DNA of 64,000 bases from Opitutales bacterium (GTDB lineage: Bacteria > Verrucomicrobiota > Verrucomicrobiia > Opitutales > UBA2987). The notes below the pieces were generated by a model. It was not told where the DNA came from and made no database searches. It was given only the letters and a program-made list of their open reading frames with translations. Positions 37,966 to 47,095 of this stretch are shown here, one piece after another. A program made the translations under genes and the position numbers. Position 1 is the stretch's first letter. Every line of letters begins with the position of its first letter. The stretch spans positions 118,238 through 182,237 of the forward strand of contig JAJFLU010000020.1 in NCBI GenBank assembly GCA_021772515.1, read 5' to 3'.

Positions 37966-38694
37966 TTAAATTGGACTGTTCACTGCCGCTTTTGCCAGGA
38001 GATGCTCAAAATAGCTGATGTCACCGGGAATCGTCAATTTTGGATTGGGGTAGGGGGTTTCCAGAAGTGAAACCCGGTGTCCTGCCCGAATGGCAGCGGA
38101 AGCATCATCGGTAATCTCCAATTCTTCCTTTTGAACCTGCCTGTAGGCATCGCAGATGAGAGAGCGTTCGAAAACCTGTGGCGTTTCCATGCCCCATAGA
38201 CGGCTGCGATCGCGATCTTTCAGCGTCACCAACCGGGTTTTAGCCGGATCGCCCTCGATCTCCTTGATGGTATCGACTATGCGATGGGCGAGGCAAACCG
38301 CCTTGTCCCTGACGACAATTTCACTTAATTGAAGAAGGGTTTCCGGTCGGATCAAAGGGCGGGCGCAATCGTGGATAAACACATGGTTGATATTTTCTGG
38401 CAATGTGCGAAGTCCGTTTTCCACGGAATCCTGCCTTCTATTTCCCCCTGAAACAAAAACTGTTTCCAAACCGAAACTCGAAGAAATATCGTTCAGAACG
38501 TCTTTTATTGGGTCGAGCTGCTTGGTGTTGCGGGTGACGAAAATAACCTGTTCAACCGTTTTGCTGGCGGCAAAAGCATTGAACGAATAAAGCAGGACGG
38601 GTTTTCCCATAAGTGGAAAGAGTGCCTTATCCTCGACGGCGCCCCTCATTCTGAGACTGCTTCCCGCGCATAATAATATTGCTGCCTTACCCAT
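37966..38694 (-). CDS. ispD: 2-C-methyl-D-erythritol 4-phosphate cytidylyltransferase
   Basis: 242 residues; nucleotidyltransferase N-terminus ILLCAGSSLRMRG (the usual AAGxGxRM becomes CAGSSLRM) with a following K, HDCARPLI near residue 105 and TDDASA near the C-terminus. It makes CDP-ME from MEP and CTP. It is transcribed with ispF and is divergent from ispE over 132 bp, so three MEP steps sit together. Confidence 0.93.
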   Translation of the reverse strand: MGKAAILLCAGSSLRMRGAVEDKALFPLMGKPVLLYSFNAFAASKTVEQVIFVTRNTKQLDPIKDVLNDISSSFGLETVFVSGGNRRQDSVENGLRTLPENINHVFIHDCARPLIRPETLLQLSEIVVRDKAVCLAHRIVDTIKEIEGDPAKTRLVTLKDRDRSRLWGMETPQVFERSLICDAYRQVQKEELEITDDASAAIRAGHRVSLLETPYPNPKLTIPGDISYFEHLLAKAAVNSPI

Positions 38695-38748
38695 TTAAAC
38701 CTCTGCTTCTCACAATTGGATAACAGGATATGCCAGTTTTTCTTGGTT

Positions 38749-38776
38749 TTGACAGTTTTATTTTCGAGAAAACAAT
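38749..38776 (+). promoter_or_regulatory. Candidate ispE promoter
   Basis: TTGACA (38749-38754), a 16-bp spacer and AACAAT (38771-38776), 50 bp before the ispE ATG in the ispD/ispE divergent region. Confidence 0.45.
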
Positions 38777-38826
38777 GGCCGATGTCGAGAATACCCACAT
38801 ACAGATAGATCAGGAACCCCCGGCCA

Positions 38827-39726
38827 ATGTCCGCTCAAACACAATCAAAAATCACTATTTTTTGCCCCGCCAAGGTAAACCTCTTCCTCGCCGTCACGGG
38901 TCAACGCAAGGATGGCTACCATGAATTAGTTTCGGTGGTGGCGCCGATTGATTTTGGCGACCACCTGTGGGCGGAGCCGGGCGAACCCGGGCAACCGGAT
39001 AGCCTCGAATGCGACAACCCCGATTTGGATGTTGGAGAATCGAATCTCGTGCTGAAGGCTTCAACTGCCTTCCGGCGTCACCGGGATATTCCTTTTGGGA
39101 TTCATTATCGACTGGTAAAACGGATTCCTGTTGGCGCTGGTTTGGGGGGTGGCAGCAGTAATGCGGCGGCTGTCTTGCGCGCGTTGAATTCACTGGTCGA
39201 TGAGCCCTTACCCGAGAGCGATTTATTGGCCATCGGTTCGGAACTTGGTTCAGATGTGCCCTTGTTTTTGAGCAATCTCCCGGTAATCATGCGGGGGCGG
39301 GGTGAACGCATTGAAGCTTTGTCCAAAAAGGCAGTCGCCCGTTTATCGGGAAAACGAATTTTAGTTTTCAAGCCCGAGTTCCCCATCGAAACCGGCTGGG
39401 CTTATGATCGCCTGGCGGCTAATCCCGAGTTTTACGCCTCGCTGTCTCAAAGCGAGGATACCCTTTCACAATGGCTGGAATCCGATCAACCGGTTGAAAA
39501 ATTGCTGTTCAACAGTTTCCAAGCGCCTGTTTTCAAAAAATTCCTCACCTACCCGGCGCTTTTCAGCCTGATTGAGAAAAAAGGAATGACCGCGCTTCTT
39601 TTAAGCGGCAGCGGCAGCGCCTGTTTTTGCCTGTTGGATGAAAAACAGTCGCTCGCGACCATGACCGCCCTGATCCACGAGGCTTGGGGCGAGGATGTAT
39701 TTATGGTTGAAAGCTCCCTCCTCTGA
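38827..39726 (+). CDS. ispE: 4-diphosphocytidyl-2-C-methyl-D-erythritol kinase
   Basis: 299-residue GHMP kinase. The N-terminal CPAKVNLFLAVTGQRKDGYHEL segment carries the substrate Lys and His; the ATP loop is PVGAGLGGGSSNAAA at about residue 98, and the C-terminal GHMP motif LLSGSGSACFCL is at about 257. It phosphorylates CDP-ME at the 2-hydroxyl, the step between IspD and IspF. It is divergent from ispD-ispF. Confidence 0.94.
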   Translation: MSAQTQSKITIFCPAKVNLFLAVTGQRKDGYHELVSVVAPIDFGDHLWAEPGEPGQPDSLECDNPDLDVGESNLVLKASTAFRRHRDIPFGIHYRLVKRIPVGAGLGGGSSNAAAVLRALNSLVDEPLPESDLLAIGSELGSDVPLFLSNLPVIMRGRGERIEALSKKAVARLSGKRILVFKPEFPIETGWAYDRLAANPEFYASLSQSEDTLSQWLESDQPVEKLLFNSFQAPVFKKFLTYPALFSLIEKKGMTALLLSGSGSACFCLLDEKQSLATMTALIHEAWGEDVFMVESSLL

Positions 39727-39814
39727 CTATTAACTTGGGGGTTCTTTGCGCTCTATGGGTCGATACCCGTTGGGCGAAAATGCCTCGTTGCCTGTTTCAT
39801 TATTCTATAACCTC

Positions 39815-41581
39815 ATGTCCCAATCTGAAAAAGTGGAAATCGTAATGCGTGGAATTGCGGCCTCGCCCGGGGTTGCCCACGGACCGGCGTTCCTTTTTCT
39901 GCAAAAGGAAGTGGAGATTCCCTCCTACGAGATTCCCGAGCAGGGTCGTGGTTTTGAATTGGCCCGGTTCGAGCAGGCCATTTTGGAGACACGCATGCAG
40001 ATAAGCGCCATGCGCAATGAGATCGCCTCCGAATTGGGTGAGGAGGAGGCCCAAATCTTCGATGCCCATCTTCTCGTCCTCGATGATAAGGCCCTTCTCG
40101 AAGAGACCGTTCACGAAGTGGAGAATTCGGGCCTCAATATCGAATATTGTGTCCACAAAGTGATCACCCGCTACATCGAGGCTTTTGCCAGCATTGATGA
40201 CGATTACATCAAGGAACGTGTCACTGACATTCGAGATGTTTCCCGAAGATTATTGAGAAATCTGATGGGCCACGCCGATTTCAGTTTCAGTAAACTGGCG
40301 GAAAACAAGATTATCGTTTCGGAAGACCTGACTCCCTCAGAGACGGCCAATCTGGAAAAAGGCACCGTTTTGGCCTTCGTAACCGATGAGGGAAGCAGCA
40401 CCAGCCATGTCAGCATAATGGCCCGCTCAATCGAAGTGCCGGCTGTCGTTGCCCTCCACACTATTACAAGTCAGGTCCACACCGGAGACACCCTTTTGGT
40501 GGATGGTTATGAGGGCCTCGTCATTCTCAACCCGACCGAGGCGAGGCTCCAGCGTTATGGCCGCATTAAGCTGGAAAAAGAGCAATTGCAGCAGGTATAT
40601 CAGAGCGAAGCCTGCAAGCCGGCAGAAACGCGCGATGGACAATCACTGGTCTTAATGGCCAACATCGAGGGTGTTACACCCCCTGATCGCCTTATCAAGT
40701 ATGGAGCCCAGGGTGTTGGGCTGTTTCGCACCGAGAGCATTTTTTTGCGAGATATGTCGTTTCCCGACGAGGAGACCCAATTTCAAATATACAAATCCTA
40801 TGTCGAACAACTTAATCCGCAATCGGTTTTTATTCGCACTTTGGATTTGGGCGGAGACAAAAGCACCGATGGCAAATATTTTCCCGACAACGAGGGAAAC
40901 CCGTTCATGGGATTCCGGGCCATTCGATTTTGCCTCGAGCAACCGGAGATTTTCAAAGATCAATTGCGGGCCATTTTGCGTTCGAGCGCCTATGGGAAAA
41001 CAAAAATCATGTACCCCATGATCAGTGGTTTGCCCGAGCTTTTGGCGGCCAATAAGATACTGGAAGAGGCCAAGGAGGACTTGCTTGAGCGGGGCCAGGC
41101 TTTTGATCCCCACATCCAGGTTGGCAGCATGATAGAAATCCCTAGCGCTGCCTACACCTCCGATTTGCTGGCCGAACATTGCCAGTTTTTCAGCATTGGC
41201 ACCAACGACCTGATCCAGTACATGCTCGCGGTGGATCGCGTGAATGACAGAATCGCCCATCTTTATCAGCCGAACCACCCGGCGGTGATTCGTATAATTA
41301 AGGCCGTCATCGATTCAGCGCATAAAAAAGGCATTCCGGTCGGAATCTGCGGAGAAATGGCATGCGACCCACTCTATGCGCCCTTACTGATAGGCATGGG
41401 GGCGGATGAATTAAGCTTGATGCCGGTGCGAATTCCGGAAATCAAATACCTGCTTCGTAAAATAAAAATGTCCGATGCCCGCAGTCTTGTTGAAAAGGTC
41501 ATCAATTACGGAGATGCCCAAACCATTTATGATACCCTGCGCCAATTTTATCTCGATCACGTCAATATTACCAATGCCTAG
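39815..41581 (+). CDS. ptsI: Phosphoenolpyruvate-protein phosphotransferase (enzyme I)
   Basis: About 588 residues from ATG 39815; an in-frame TTG at 39746 would add 23 residues, and ATG 39845 would start exactly at the canonical M-R-G-I-A-A-S-P-G. Phospho-His H198 sits in SSTSHVSIMAR. The PEP-binding barrel shows LFRTESIF, DLGGDKSTD, GFRAIR, SIGTNDLIQY and the C-terminal G-I-C-G-E-M-A. It starts PTS phosphorelay by autophosphorylation from PEP. No ptsH or EII gene is adjacent, so it may serve a regulatory or fructose-type PTS encoded elsewhere. Confidence 0.93.
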   Translation: MSQSEKVEIVMRGIAASPGVAHGPAFLFLQKEVEIPSYEIPEQGRGFELARFEQAILETRMQISAMRNEIASELGEEEAQIFDAHLLVLDDKALLEETVHEVENSGLNIEYCVHKVITRYIEAFASIDDDYIKERVTDIRDVSRRLLRNLMGHADFSFSKLAENKIIVSEDLTPSETANLEKGTVLAFVTDEGSSTSHVSIMARSIEVPAVVALHTITSQVHTGDTLLVDGYEGLVILNPTEARLQRYGRIKLEKEQLQQVYQSEACKPAETRDGQSLVLMANIEGVTPPDRLIKYGAQGVGLFRTESIFLRDMSFPDEETQFQIYKSYVEQLNPQSVFIRTLDLGGDKSTDGKYFPDNEGNPFMGFRAIRFCLEQPEIFKDQLRAILRSSAYGKTKIMYPMISGLPELLAANKILEEAKEDLLERGQAFDPHIQVGSMIEIPSAAYTSDLLAEHCQFFSIGTNDLIQYMLAVDRVNDRIAHLYQPNHPAVIRIIKAVIDSAHKKGIPVGICGEMACDPLYAPLLIGMGADELSLMPVRIPEIKYLLRKIKMSDARSLVEKVINYGDAQTIYDTLRQFYLDHVNITNA

Positions 41582-41642
41582 AAAAGCTGCCAACCCGGTT
41601 TTATAATTTTGGAAGAGGTGGTGCGAATTAGAAATTAAGAGC

Positions 41643-42404
41643 ATGGCAAATTTAAGAGACATAGTGGATTTTTGTGATGGACGATCACGCCAAAAGGAGA
41701 TTCCTGATTTTCCCGGCTCTATGAACGGACTTCAGGTTGCCAATAACGGGCAAGTTACCAAGGTGGGCGCCGCTGTCGATGCCGGTAAAGTGCCTTTTGC
41801 CAAAGCGGTCGATGCGGGTATCGATTTTCTCATCGTGCACCACGGTCTATTCTGGGATCCCCCCTGGCCCATCACCGAAAGCAATTACGAGAAACTTCGA
41901 GGGTTGTTCGATGGCAATTGCGCCGTTTATGGTTGTCATGTGCCTCTGGATTGCCATCCGGAAATCGGAAATAATGCCCTTTTGGCTAAAAAACTCAACC
42001 TCGAACCGGTGGGCGCTTTTCACGAGTTCGAGGGTAACCCGATTTGTTTGATTACCAGGCCAAGGGCTTCCAGCGACAGGGATTCATTGAGGGCAGCTCT
42101 GGAAAAACAATTTGCGGGCGGGGTCACCGCCATCGAATACGGCTCCAAAAATCCAACAAAAATCGCGATACTTACCGGCAGTGGGGCTTCCGTGACCGGG
42201 GAATTAAAGAGTCAGGGGATCGACACCTTTATCACCGGCGAGTTAAAGCAAAATCAGTTCAACTTGGCCCAGGAAGACGGGCTGAATCTCTATCTCTGCG
42301 GTCACTACGCCACGGAAACTTTCGGCGTGGCTGCCCTCGCCGAGGAGGTGGCGCAGAAGTTCAACCTTCCCTATGAATTTATTGCAACCGAATGCCCTCT
42401 ATAA
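41643..42404 (+). CDS. NIF3-like dinuclear metal-centre protein
   Basis: 253 residues; NIF3/YbgI family with the metal-binding L-I-V-H-H-G-L-F (about 62-69), G-C-H-V-P-L-D and the terminal C-G-H-Y-A-T-E-T-F. YbgI forms a hexameric toroid with a two-metal site; a GTP cyclohydrolase-like role was proposed, but the activity is unsettled. It is 31 bp upstream of aroQ and likely co-transcribed. Confidence 0.9.
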   Translation: MANLRDIVDFCDGRSRQKEIPDFPGSMNGLQVANNGQVTKVGAAVDAGKVPFAKAVDAGIDFLIVHHGLFWDPPWPITESNYEKLRGLFDGNCAVYGCHVPLDCHPEIGNNALLAKKLNLEPVGAFHEFEGNPICLITRPRASSDRDSLRAALEKQFAGGVTAIEYGSKNPTKIAILTGSGASVTGELKSQGIDTFITGELKQNQFNLAQEDGLNLYLCGHYATETFGVAALAEEVAQKFNLPYEFIATECPL

Positions 42405-42434
42405 TATAATAAGGGAGAACCCTATAATTGTGCT

Positions 42435-42866
42435 ATGAGCAAAAAGATCGCTATTTTAAACGGACCGAATCTTGACCGGTTGGGCAAACGGGAACCCGAT
42501 GTCTATGGTACTCGGACGCTGGCCGACCTCGAGGAAATGCTTTCTCGGGAGGCGAAGTCTCTCGGAGTTGACGTGGAGTTTTTCCAATCCAACCACGAAG
42601 GGGCTCTCGTTGACAAAATTTCCTCTCTGGCCGACAGGAGAATCGATGGCGTGGTTTTCAACCCCGGCGCATTCTCCCATACCAGTTTGACTCTTCGAGA
42701 CACAATCTCGGCGTCCGGCCTGCCGGTGGTCGAGGTCCACATTTCAAATATTTACCGGCGGGAGGAATTTCGCCACAAATCCGTAACTGCCCCGGCATCG
42801 GCGGGAACGGTAGTTGGGCTTGGGTTTTACGGTTATATCGCCGCCTTGCGATTCCTCGCCGAATAA
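42435..42866 (+). CDS. aroQ: 3-dehydroquinate dehydratase, type II
   Basis: 143 residues. Signature ILNGPNLDRLGKREPDVYG (active Tyr), SNHEGALVDKI, FNPGAFSHTSLTLRD and VEVHISNIYRREEFRH. It removes water from 3-dehydroquinate in the shikimate pathway; dodecameric in the family. It converges on pgpA 26 bp away with no obvious terminator. Confidence 0.95.
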   Translation: MSKKIAILNGPNLDRLGKREPDVYGTRTLADLEEMLSREAKSLGVDVEFFQSNHEGALVDKISSLADRRIDGVVFNPGAFSHTSLTLRDTISASGLPVVEVHISNIYRREEFRHKSVTAPASAGTVVGLGFYGYIAALRFLAE

Positions 42867-42891
42867 AATCAATATTGGGTTGGTATTGGTA

Positions 42892-43401
42892 TTAAAATTT
42901 CGTCAATCCGAGTAAAATCACATGCAGGGTCAGACAGGTTGCGAGGCCAGCGGCAAGATCGTCAATCACCACACCCACTCCTCCAGGGTAATTTTGGAGA
43001 CCTTTTATCCCAAAGGGTTTGAAGATATCGAAAATCCGAAAAAGGACGAAACCGAGTAGAAAAATCACCCAGGCATATCCCAATTCCAGATAGGGTTGAA
43101 TCCCGATAAAACAAACCGGAAAGGCCACAAATTCATCCAATATAACCTCCTGGGGATCCCTTTTTAAAAGACGTTTCTCCGCTTCGCCGCAAATTTCTAT
43201 GGCGAGATAAACGGTGATGGCCAGTGTCAATAAATACTGGAGATTACCCAAGGGAATAAAGACGACCGTGTACCAAATAAGACCGGCCACCGAGCCCGCT
43301 GTGCCGGGCGCATTGCGAATGCGCCCCAATGGACCCAGAGTGGCGGTATTTAAAATAACCGGGGAGGGGATAAACCGGCTCCAGCTTTGACGATCTTTCA
43401 T
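42892..43401 (-). CDS. pgpA: Phosphatidylglycerophosphatase A
   Basis: 169-residue membrane protein with about four hydrophobic segments. PgpA features: G-T-A-G-S-V-A-G-L near residue 32, I-L-D-E-F-V-A-F-P-V near residue 89 and a late I-D-D-L-A-A-G metal-binding motif near residue 146. It dephosphorylates phosphatidylglycerol phosphate made by PgsA. The ATG directly abuts the pgsA stop (TAG-ATG), a coupled pair. Confidence 0.9.
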   Translation of the reverse strand: MKDRQSWSRFIPSPVILNTATLGPLGRIRNAPGTAGSVAGLIWYTVVFIPLGNLQYLLTLAITVYLAIEICGEAEKRLLKRDPQEVILDEFVAFPVCFIGIQPYLELGYAWVIFLLGFVLFRIFDIFKPFGIKGLQNYPGGVGVVIDDLAAGLATCLTLHVILLGLTKF

Positions 43402-43998
43402 CTAAGTCTGTTCGGCGAAGAGAATCGACCAATATTTGATGAGGTATTTCCCCCCCGAGTAAACCGTTAAAACGGTGGCGAAAACGAAAAAGCCAAGCCC
43501 GACATAATGTATAAATTTGGCGAAGGCGTCCAAGTTAAAGCCGGTCCAAAAGCTAAAATCCGAAACTATGGCCGGTGAGGCCAGCAATACACTGATCGCG
43601 ATTATCTGGTAAACCGTTTTCTGTTTGCCCAATTTCTCCGCTGCCAGGACGGTCCCTTGGCTCGCCGCCACCAGCCGCAGGCCAGTGACAAGGAATTCCC
43701 GGCACACAATGAGGAGTACGCAAAGAAGCCCCCACGGCGGTAGTATGTGAATGGCCAGAATGGTGATCATCATCCCGACGACCAAAATTTTGTCGGTGAG
43801 GGCGTCCATCAGCTTGCCGAAATTGGAGACGCTGTTTCGTTTTCGAGCCAGATAGCCATCAAGCCAGTCGGTAATGCCGCCGAAAACGAAAAGAAAGAAA
43901 GCCAGAGTCGCGGCGCCATGCCAACTCGAGTAAAGCAGCCCCACAATGACAAATAATATGGGTACCCGGGAGAGGGTGAGAAAATTTGGCAGGTTCAT
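43402..43998 (-). CDS. pgsA: CDP-diacylglycerol-glycerol-3-phosphate 3-phosphatidyltransferase
   Basis: 198-residue CDP-alcohol phosphotransferase with the full motif D-x2-D-G-x2-A-R-x8-G-x3-D-x3-D ([10 protein letters not shown], then GKLMDALTD) at residues 43-65, four to five membrane helices and the N-terminal [12 protein letters not shown] typical of PgsA. First committed step to phosphatidylglycerol. pgpA follows at once, so both steps are in one operon. It is divergent from coaD. Confidence 0.94.
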   Translation of the reverse strand: MNLPNFLTLSRVPILFVIVGLLYSSWHGAATLAFFLFVFGGITDWLDGYLARKRNSVSNFGKLMDALTDKILVVGMMITILAIHILPPWGLLCVLLIVCREFLVTGLRLVAASQGTVLAAEKLGKQKTVYQIIAISVLLASPAIVSDFSFWTGFNLDAFAKFIHYVGLGFFVFATVLTVYSGGKYLIKYWSILFAEQT

Positions 43999-44110
43999 CG
44001 GTTAAGGCTGCGAGGTTGCAATCAGGTAAATAATGAATCTAAGGTAATTGAAATGGTAAAGCCTTGACTCTTGCACACTAGAGACAAAATTTCCCCAACG
44101 GCAAATCAAA

Positions 44111-44596
44111 ATGAGAACCGCAATTTATCCCGGCACCTTCGATCCTGTGACCAATGGTCATCTGGATGTGCTTTTTCGGGCATCTCATATTTTTGATAGC
44201 ATCATCATTGCCGTGGCCGAAAATGAGGAGAAACAGCCATTATTTACACTGGAGGCCAGGCAGGCTTTGATTCGGGAGAACCTCGCCGAGCGCCAAAACG
44301 TCCGGGTCACCTCCTTCTCGGGCCTTTTGGTCGATTATGCCCGTGAAATGGGGGCGTCGGCCATTGTCCGCGGTCTTCGAGCGGTTTCCGACTTCGAGTT
44401 CGAGTTTCAATTGACGCAAATGAATCGTCACCTCGATGATGAATTGGAAACCATTTTCTTGATGCCCAAGCAGGAATATTTTTTCACCAGCTCGAGTTTG
44501 ATAAAGCAGGTGGCCCGCTTTGAGGGAAAAATTGACTACCTTGTGCCGGCCAATGTGGCCATCGCCCTCCGTGAGAAATTCGGGCATCAAATTTAG
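44111..44596 (+). CDS. coaD: Phosphopantetheine adenylyltransferase
   Basis: 161 residues. Nucleotidyltransferase motif YPGTFDPVTNGHLDV at 6-20 (T/HxGH variant N-G-H), the IVRGLRAVSDFEFE loop at about 87-100 and EYFFTSSSLIKQV near the C-terminus. Makes dephospho-CoA. A TTGACT box lies 40 bp upstream, but no clear -10 follows. Confidence 0.95.
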   Translation: MRTAIYPGTFDPVTNGHLDVLFRASHIFDSIIIAVAENEEKQPLFTLEARQALIRENLAERQNVRVTSFSGLLVDYAREMGASAIVRGLRAVSDFEFEFQLTQMNRHLDDELETIFLMPKQEYFFTSSSLIKQVARFEGKIDYLVPANVAIALREKFGHQI

Positions 44597-44664
44597 GGTT
44601 CAAGCGATTCGCAGGAAATACTCCGAATCCCCACTGAATACCCGATTACGGTCCTGAACCCCCC

Positions 44665-46056
44665 ATGCCGCAGAAAGAAATGCCAGACGCCCCCGTTGTT
44701 CAGGATAACTCCCGTAAGCATATAATGGGGGTAATTTTTCTGACTCTTTTCATAGATCTGGTCGGTTTTTCCATCATCTTCCCGCTCTTCCCCGCCATGC
44801 TCGACCACTACTTGCCAAGGGAAGGGGAGGGGAGTTTTCTGGCAATGTTCATCAACTGGTTCAGTGAATTAACCAAGGCTGGCGGAGGACAGGGCGGCTC
44901 GAAATTTCTCACCCATGTTTTGTTCGGAGGGTTGCTGGGCTCCCTCTATTCGCTTTTACAATTCGTTTTCGCCCCATTTTGGGGACGCCTGTCGGACCGC
45001 TTTGGCCGTAGGCCGATACTTCTCGTGACAATCGCCGGGACTACCTTCAGTTACCTGATTTGGGCATTCAGTGGTTCCTTCTGGCTATTGGTAATCTCAC
45101 GGATAATAAGTGGCGCGAGCAGCGGTAACCTGTCCGTGGCAACCGCCGCAGTGGCCGACGTTACCTCGGCGGAAAAACGCTCAAAGGGTATGGCTCTGGT
45201 CGGAGTGGCATTTGGCCTTGGTTTCCTTGTCGGCCCCGCCGTTGGTGGCTATTCATCGCTTTTAGATTTAACTGATTATGCGCCTCAATTGGTTCGTTAC
45301 GGTTTGAATCCGTTTTCCGTTCCAGCTTTTTTGGCCTTCTTTTTGTCGGCCATTAACCTACTTTGGGTTGTTTCTAAATTTCGGGAAACATTGCCTGCGG
45401 AAAAACGGGATTCGAGGATTCAGAAATGGTTTTCAGGCGCTGGTGTGAGCAGTTTGCTGCGTCGCCCCAAGGGGCCTGTCGGGCGCGCCAATCTGGTGTA
45501 TTTCATCTTCATCATGGCTTTCAGCGGAATGGAATTCACCCTGACTTTTCTCTCATTGGAGCGTTTGGGCTATGGGCCTAAGGATAATGCCAATATGTTT
45601 CTCTTCATCGGTTTTTCCCTGATTTTCGTGCAAGGCGGCCTCGTTCACGGTTTGGTTCCTCGATTGGGTGAGAAACGGCTGTTGTTGGCTGGCTTTGTTT
45701 GTGGGACGGCAGCATTCGGACTTTTGGCTTTCGCCCCTTCGTGGCCGCTATTTTATACGAGTTTGGGCCTGCTTGCTCTCGGGGCGGGTTTATCCACACC
45801 CACCTTATCCGCCCTCGTTTCCCTCTTCTCAAGCGAGCGCGAGCAGGGTAGAGTAATGGGCGCTTTTCGGTCCGTCGGTTCATTGGGAAGAGCGATAGGG
45901 CCACTTCTCGCGGCGGCCGTTTACTGGTATTTTGGATCTCGTGTGTCTTACCTATGCGGAGCATTTGCCCTCATTTTGCCGTTGCTTTTGGCATTGCCTC
46001 TGCCGAGACCTGTCAAAACTCCATCTTCCGGTGAAAATTCCGAGTCCGCACCCTGA
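44665..46056 (+). CDS. MFS transporter, TetA/DHA1-like
   Basis: 463 residues, about 12 membrane segments. MFS motif A is G-R-L-S-D-R-F-G-R-R-P (about 110-120), with F-I-D-L-V-G-F-S-I-I-F-P-L-F-P in helix 1 and a G-x-x-x-G-P-x-x-G-G motif C-like segment in helix 5. An unusual loop of about 40 residues (EGEGSFLAMF to GGGQGGSKF) lies between helices 1 and 2. The fold is that of drug:H+ antiporters; the substrate is unknown. Stand-alone after coaD. Confidence 0.85.
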   Translation: MPQKEMPDAPVVQDNSRKHIMGVIFLTLFIDLVGFSIIFPLFPAMLDHYLPREGEGSFLAMFINWFSELTKAGGGQGGSKFLTHVLFGGLLGSLYSLLQFVFAPFWGRLSDRFGRRPILLVTIAGTTFSYLIWAFSGSFWLLVISRIISGASSGNLSVATAAVADVTSAEKRSKGMALVGVAFGLGFLVGPAVGGYSSLLDLTDYAPQLVRYGLNPFSVPAFLAFFLSAINLLWVVSKFRETLPAEKRDSRIQKWFSGAGVSSLLRRPKGPVGRANLVYFIFIMAFSGMEFTLTFLSLERLGYGPKDNANMFLFIGFSLIFVQGGLVHGLVPRLGEKRLLLAGFVCGTAAFGLLAFAPSWPLFYTSLGLLALGAGLSTPTLSALVSLFSSEREQGRVMGAFRSVGSLGRAIGPLLAAAVYWYFGSRVSYLCGAFALILPLLLALPLPRPVKTPSSGENSESAP

Positions 46057-46080
46057 ATTCGCAGGAATGGCTTTTTACGA

Positions 46081-47091
46081 TTAGGAATGCTCCGGCTTGA
46101 GCCGCCGGGTCATGAGATCGGTGATGGATACTCCCGGATTTTTCCCTTCGTATAGAACCGCATACACCTCTTCGAGTATGGGCGCCTCCAAGCCATGTTC
46201 CCCGCATAGAAGTTTAAAACATTTTGCTGTCCCATAGCCCTCCACCGTCATTTTTCTTGTTCCTATCAGTTCATCGATGGATACACCCTCCGCGATAAGT
46301 TGACCGAAAGTGCGATTTCGACTCTGCTGGCCATTGCAGGTAAGCAGCATATCACCGCATCCGCTCAAACCATAAAAGGTCTCCTTTTGACCCCCCAACC
46401 GGATCCCCAAACGCACCATTTCGGCCAGAGACCGCGTGAGCAAAGTCGCCTTTGCATTAGCGCCAAGGTCCAGGCCATCGCAGATACCGGCGGCGATTGC
46501 GTAAACGTTTTTCAAGCAGGAACCCAGCTCCACACCCGTGAGGTCCAAACTTGTATAAACGCGTAAATCGGGACTGCTGAATGCCCGTTGGGCGGCATTG
46601 AGAAAATCCTCATTGGCATTGGCGCTGGCCGCAAAAACCATCGCGGTTGGTTTCCCCCTGGCCAATTCGTCGGCGAAAGTGGGGCCAGTCAAGGTTCCAT
46701 GAATGTAACCGGGTAGAACTTCATTGAGGACTTCGACCGGCTTTTTCAGGGATTCCTTTTCAAGACCTTTGCATAACGTGACAAACAGTTTCAACTTGTC
46801 TGCGGAATCCAGATGAGGGCGTATTTGCAGGCAGAGTTCACGCAAACCCTTGGATGGCGCCGCCAGCAAGACCGCATCGGCCTCCATCAATATAGGTTTG
46901 AGCTTCCACCCGATTTGTATGTTGGGGTCGAGAGAGCAATTGGGCAAATAATGGCGGTTCTCACGAGCCGTTGACATTTCAAGTGCCTGCTCCATTCGGC
47001 GCGGCGCAAGAGTCACGGTATTTCCGGCTTTGGCCAGGTGAATCGCCATCGCCGTGCCCCAAGCGCCAGCCCCCAAGATGCACAAATTCAA
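46081..47091 (-). CDS. gpsA: Glycerol-3-phosphate dehydrogenase [NAD(P)+]
   Basis: 336 residues from a TTG start. N-terminal GAGAWGTAMA Rossmann loop (residues 8-17), KGLEKES, LTGPTFADELARGKPT and the catalytic Lys in L-K-N-V-Y-A-I-A-A-G near residue 192. Supplies sn-glycerol-3-phosphate for phospholipids, in keeping with pgsA-pgpA nearby. It starts 4 bp after the stop of the response-regulator gene, so translation is probably coupled. Confidence 0.94.
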   Translation of the reverse strand: MNLCILGAGAWGTAMAIHLAKAGNTVTLAPRRMEQALEMSTARENRHYLPNCSLDPNIQIGWKLKPILMEADAVLLAAPSKGLRELCLQIRPHLDSADKLKLFVTLCKGLEKESLKKPVEVLNEVLPGYIHGTLTGPTFADELARGKPTAMVFAASANANEDFLNAAQRAFSSPDLRVYTSLDLTGVELGSCLKNVYAIAAGICDGLDLGANAKATLLTRSLAEMVRLGIRLGGQKETFYGLSGCGDMLLTCNGQQSRNRTFGQLIAEGVSIDELIGTRKMTVEGYGTAKCFKLLCGEHGLEAPILEEVYAVLYEGKNPGVSITDLMTRRLKPEHS

Positions 47092-47095
47092 GCTA

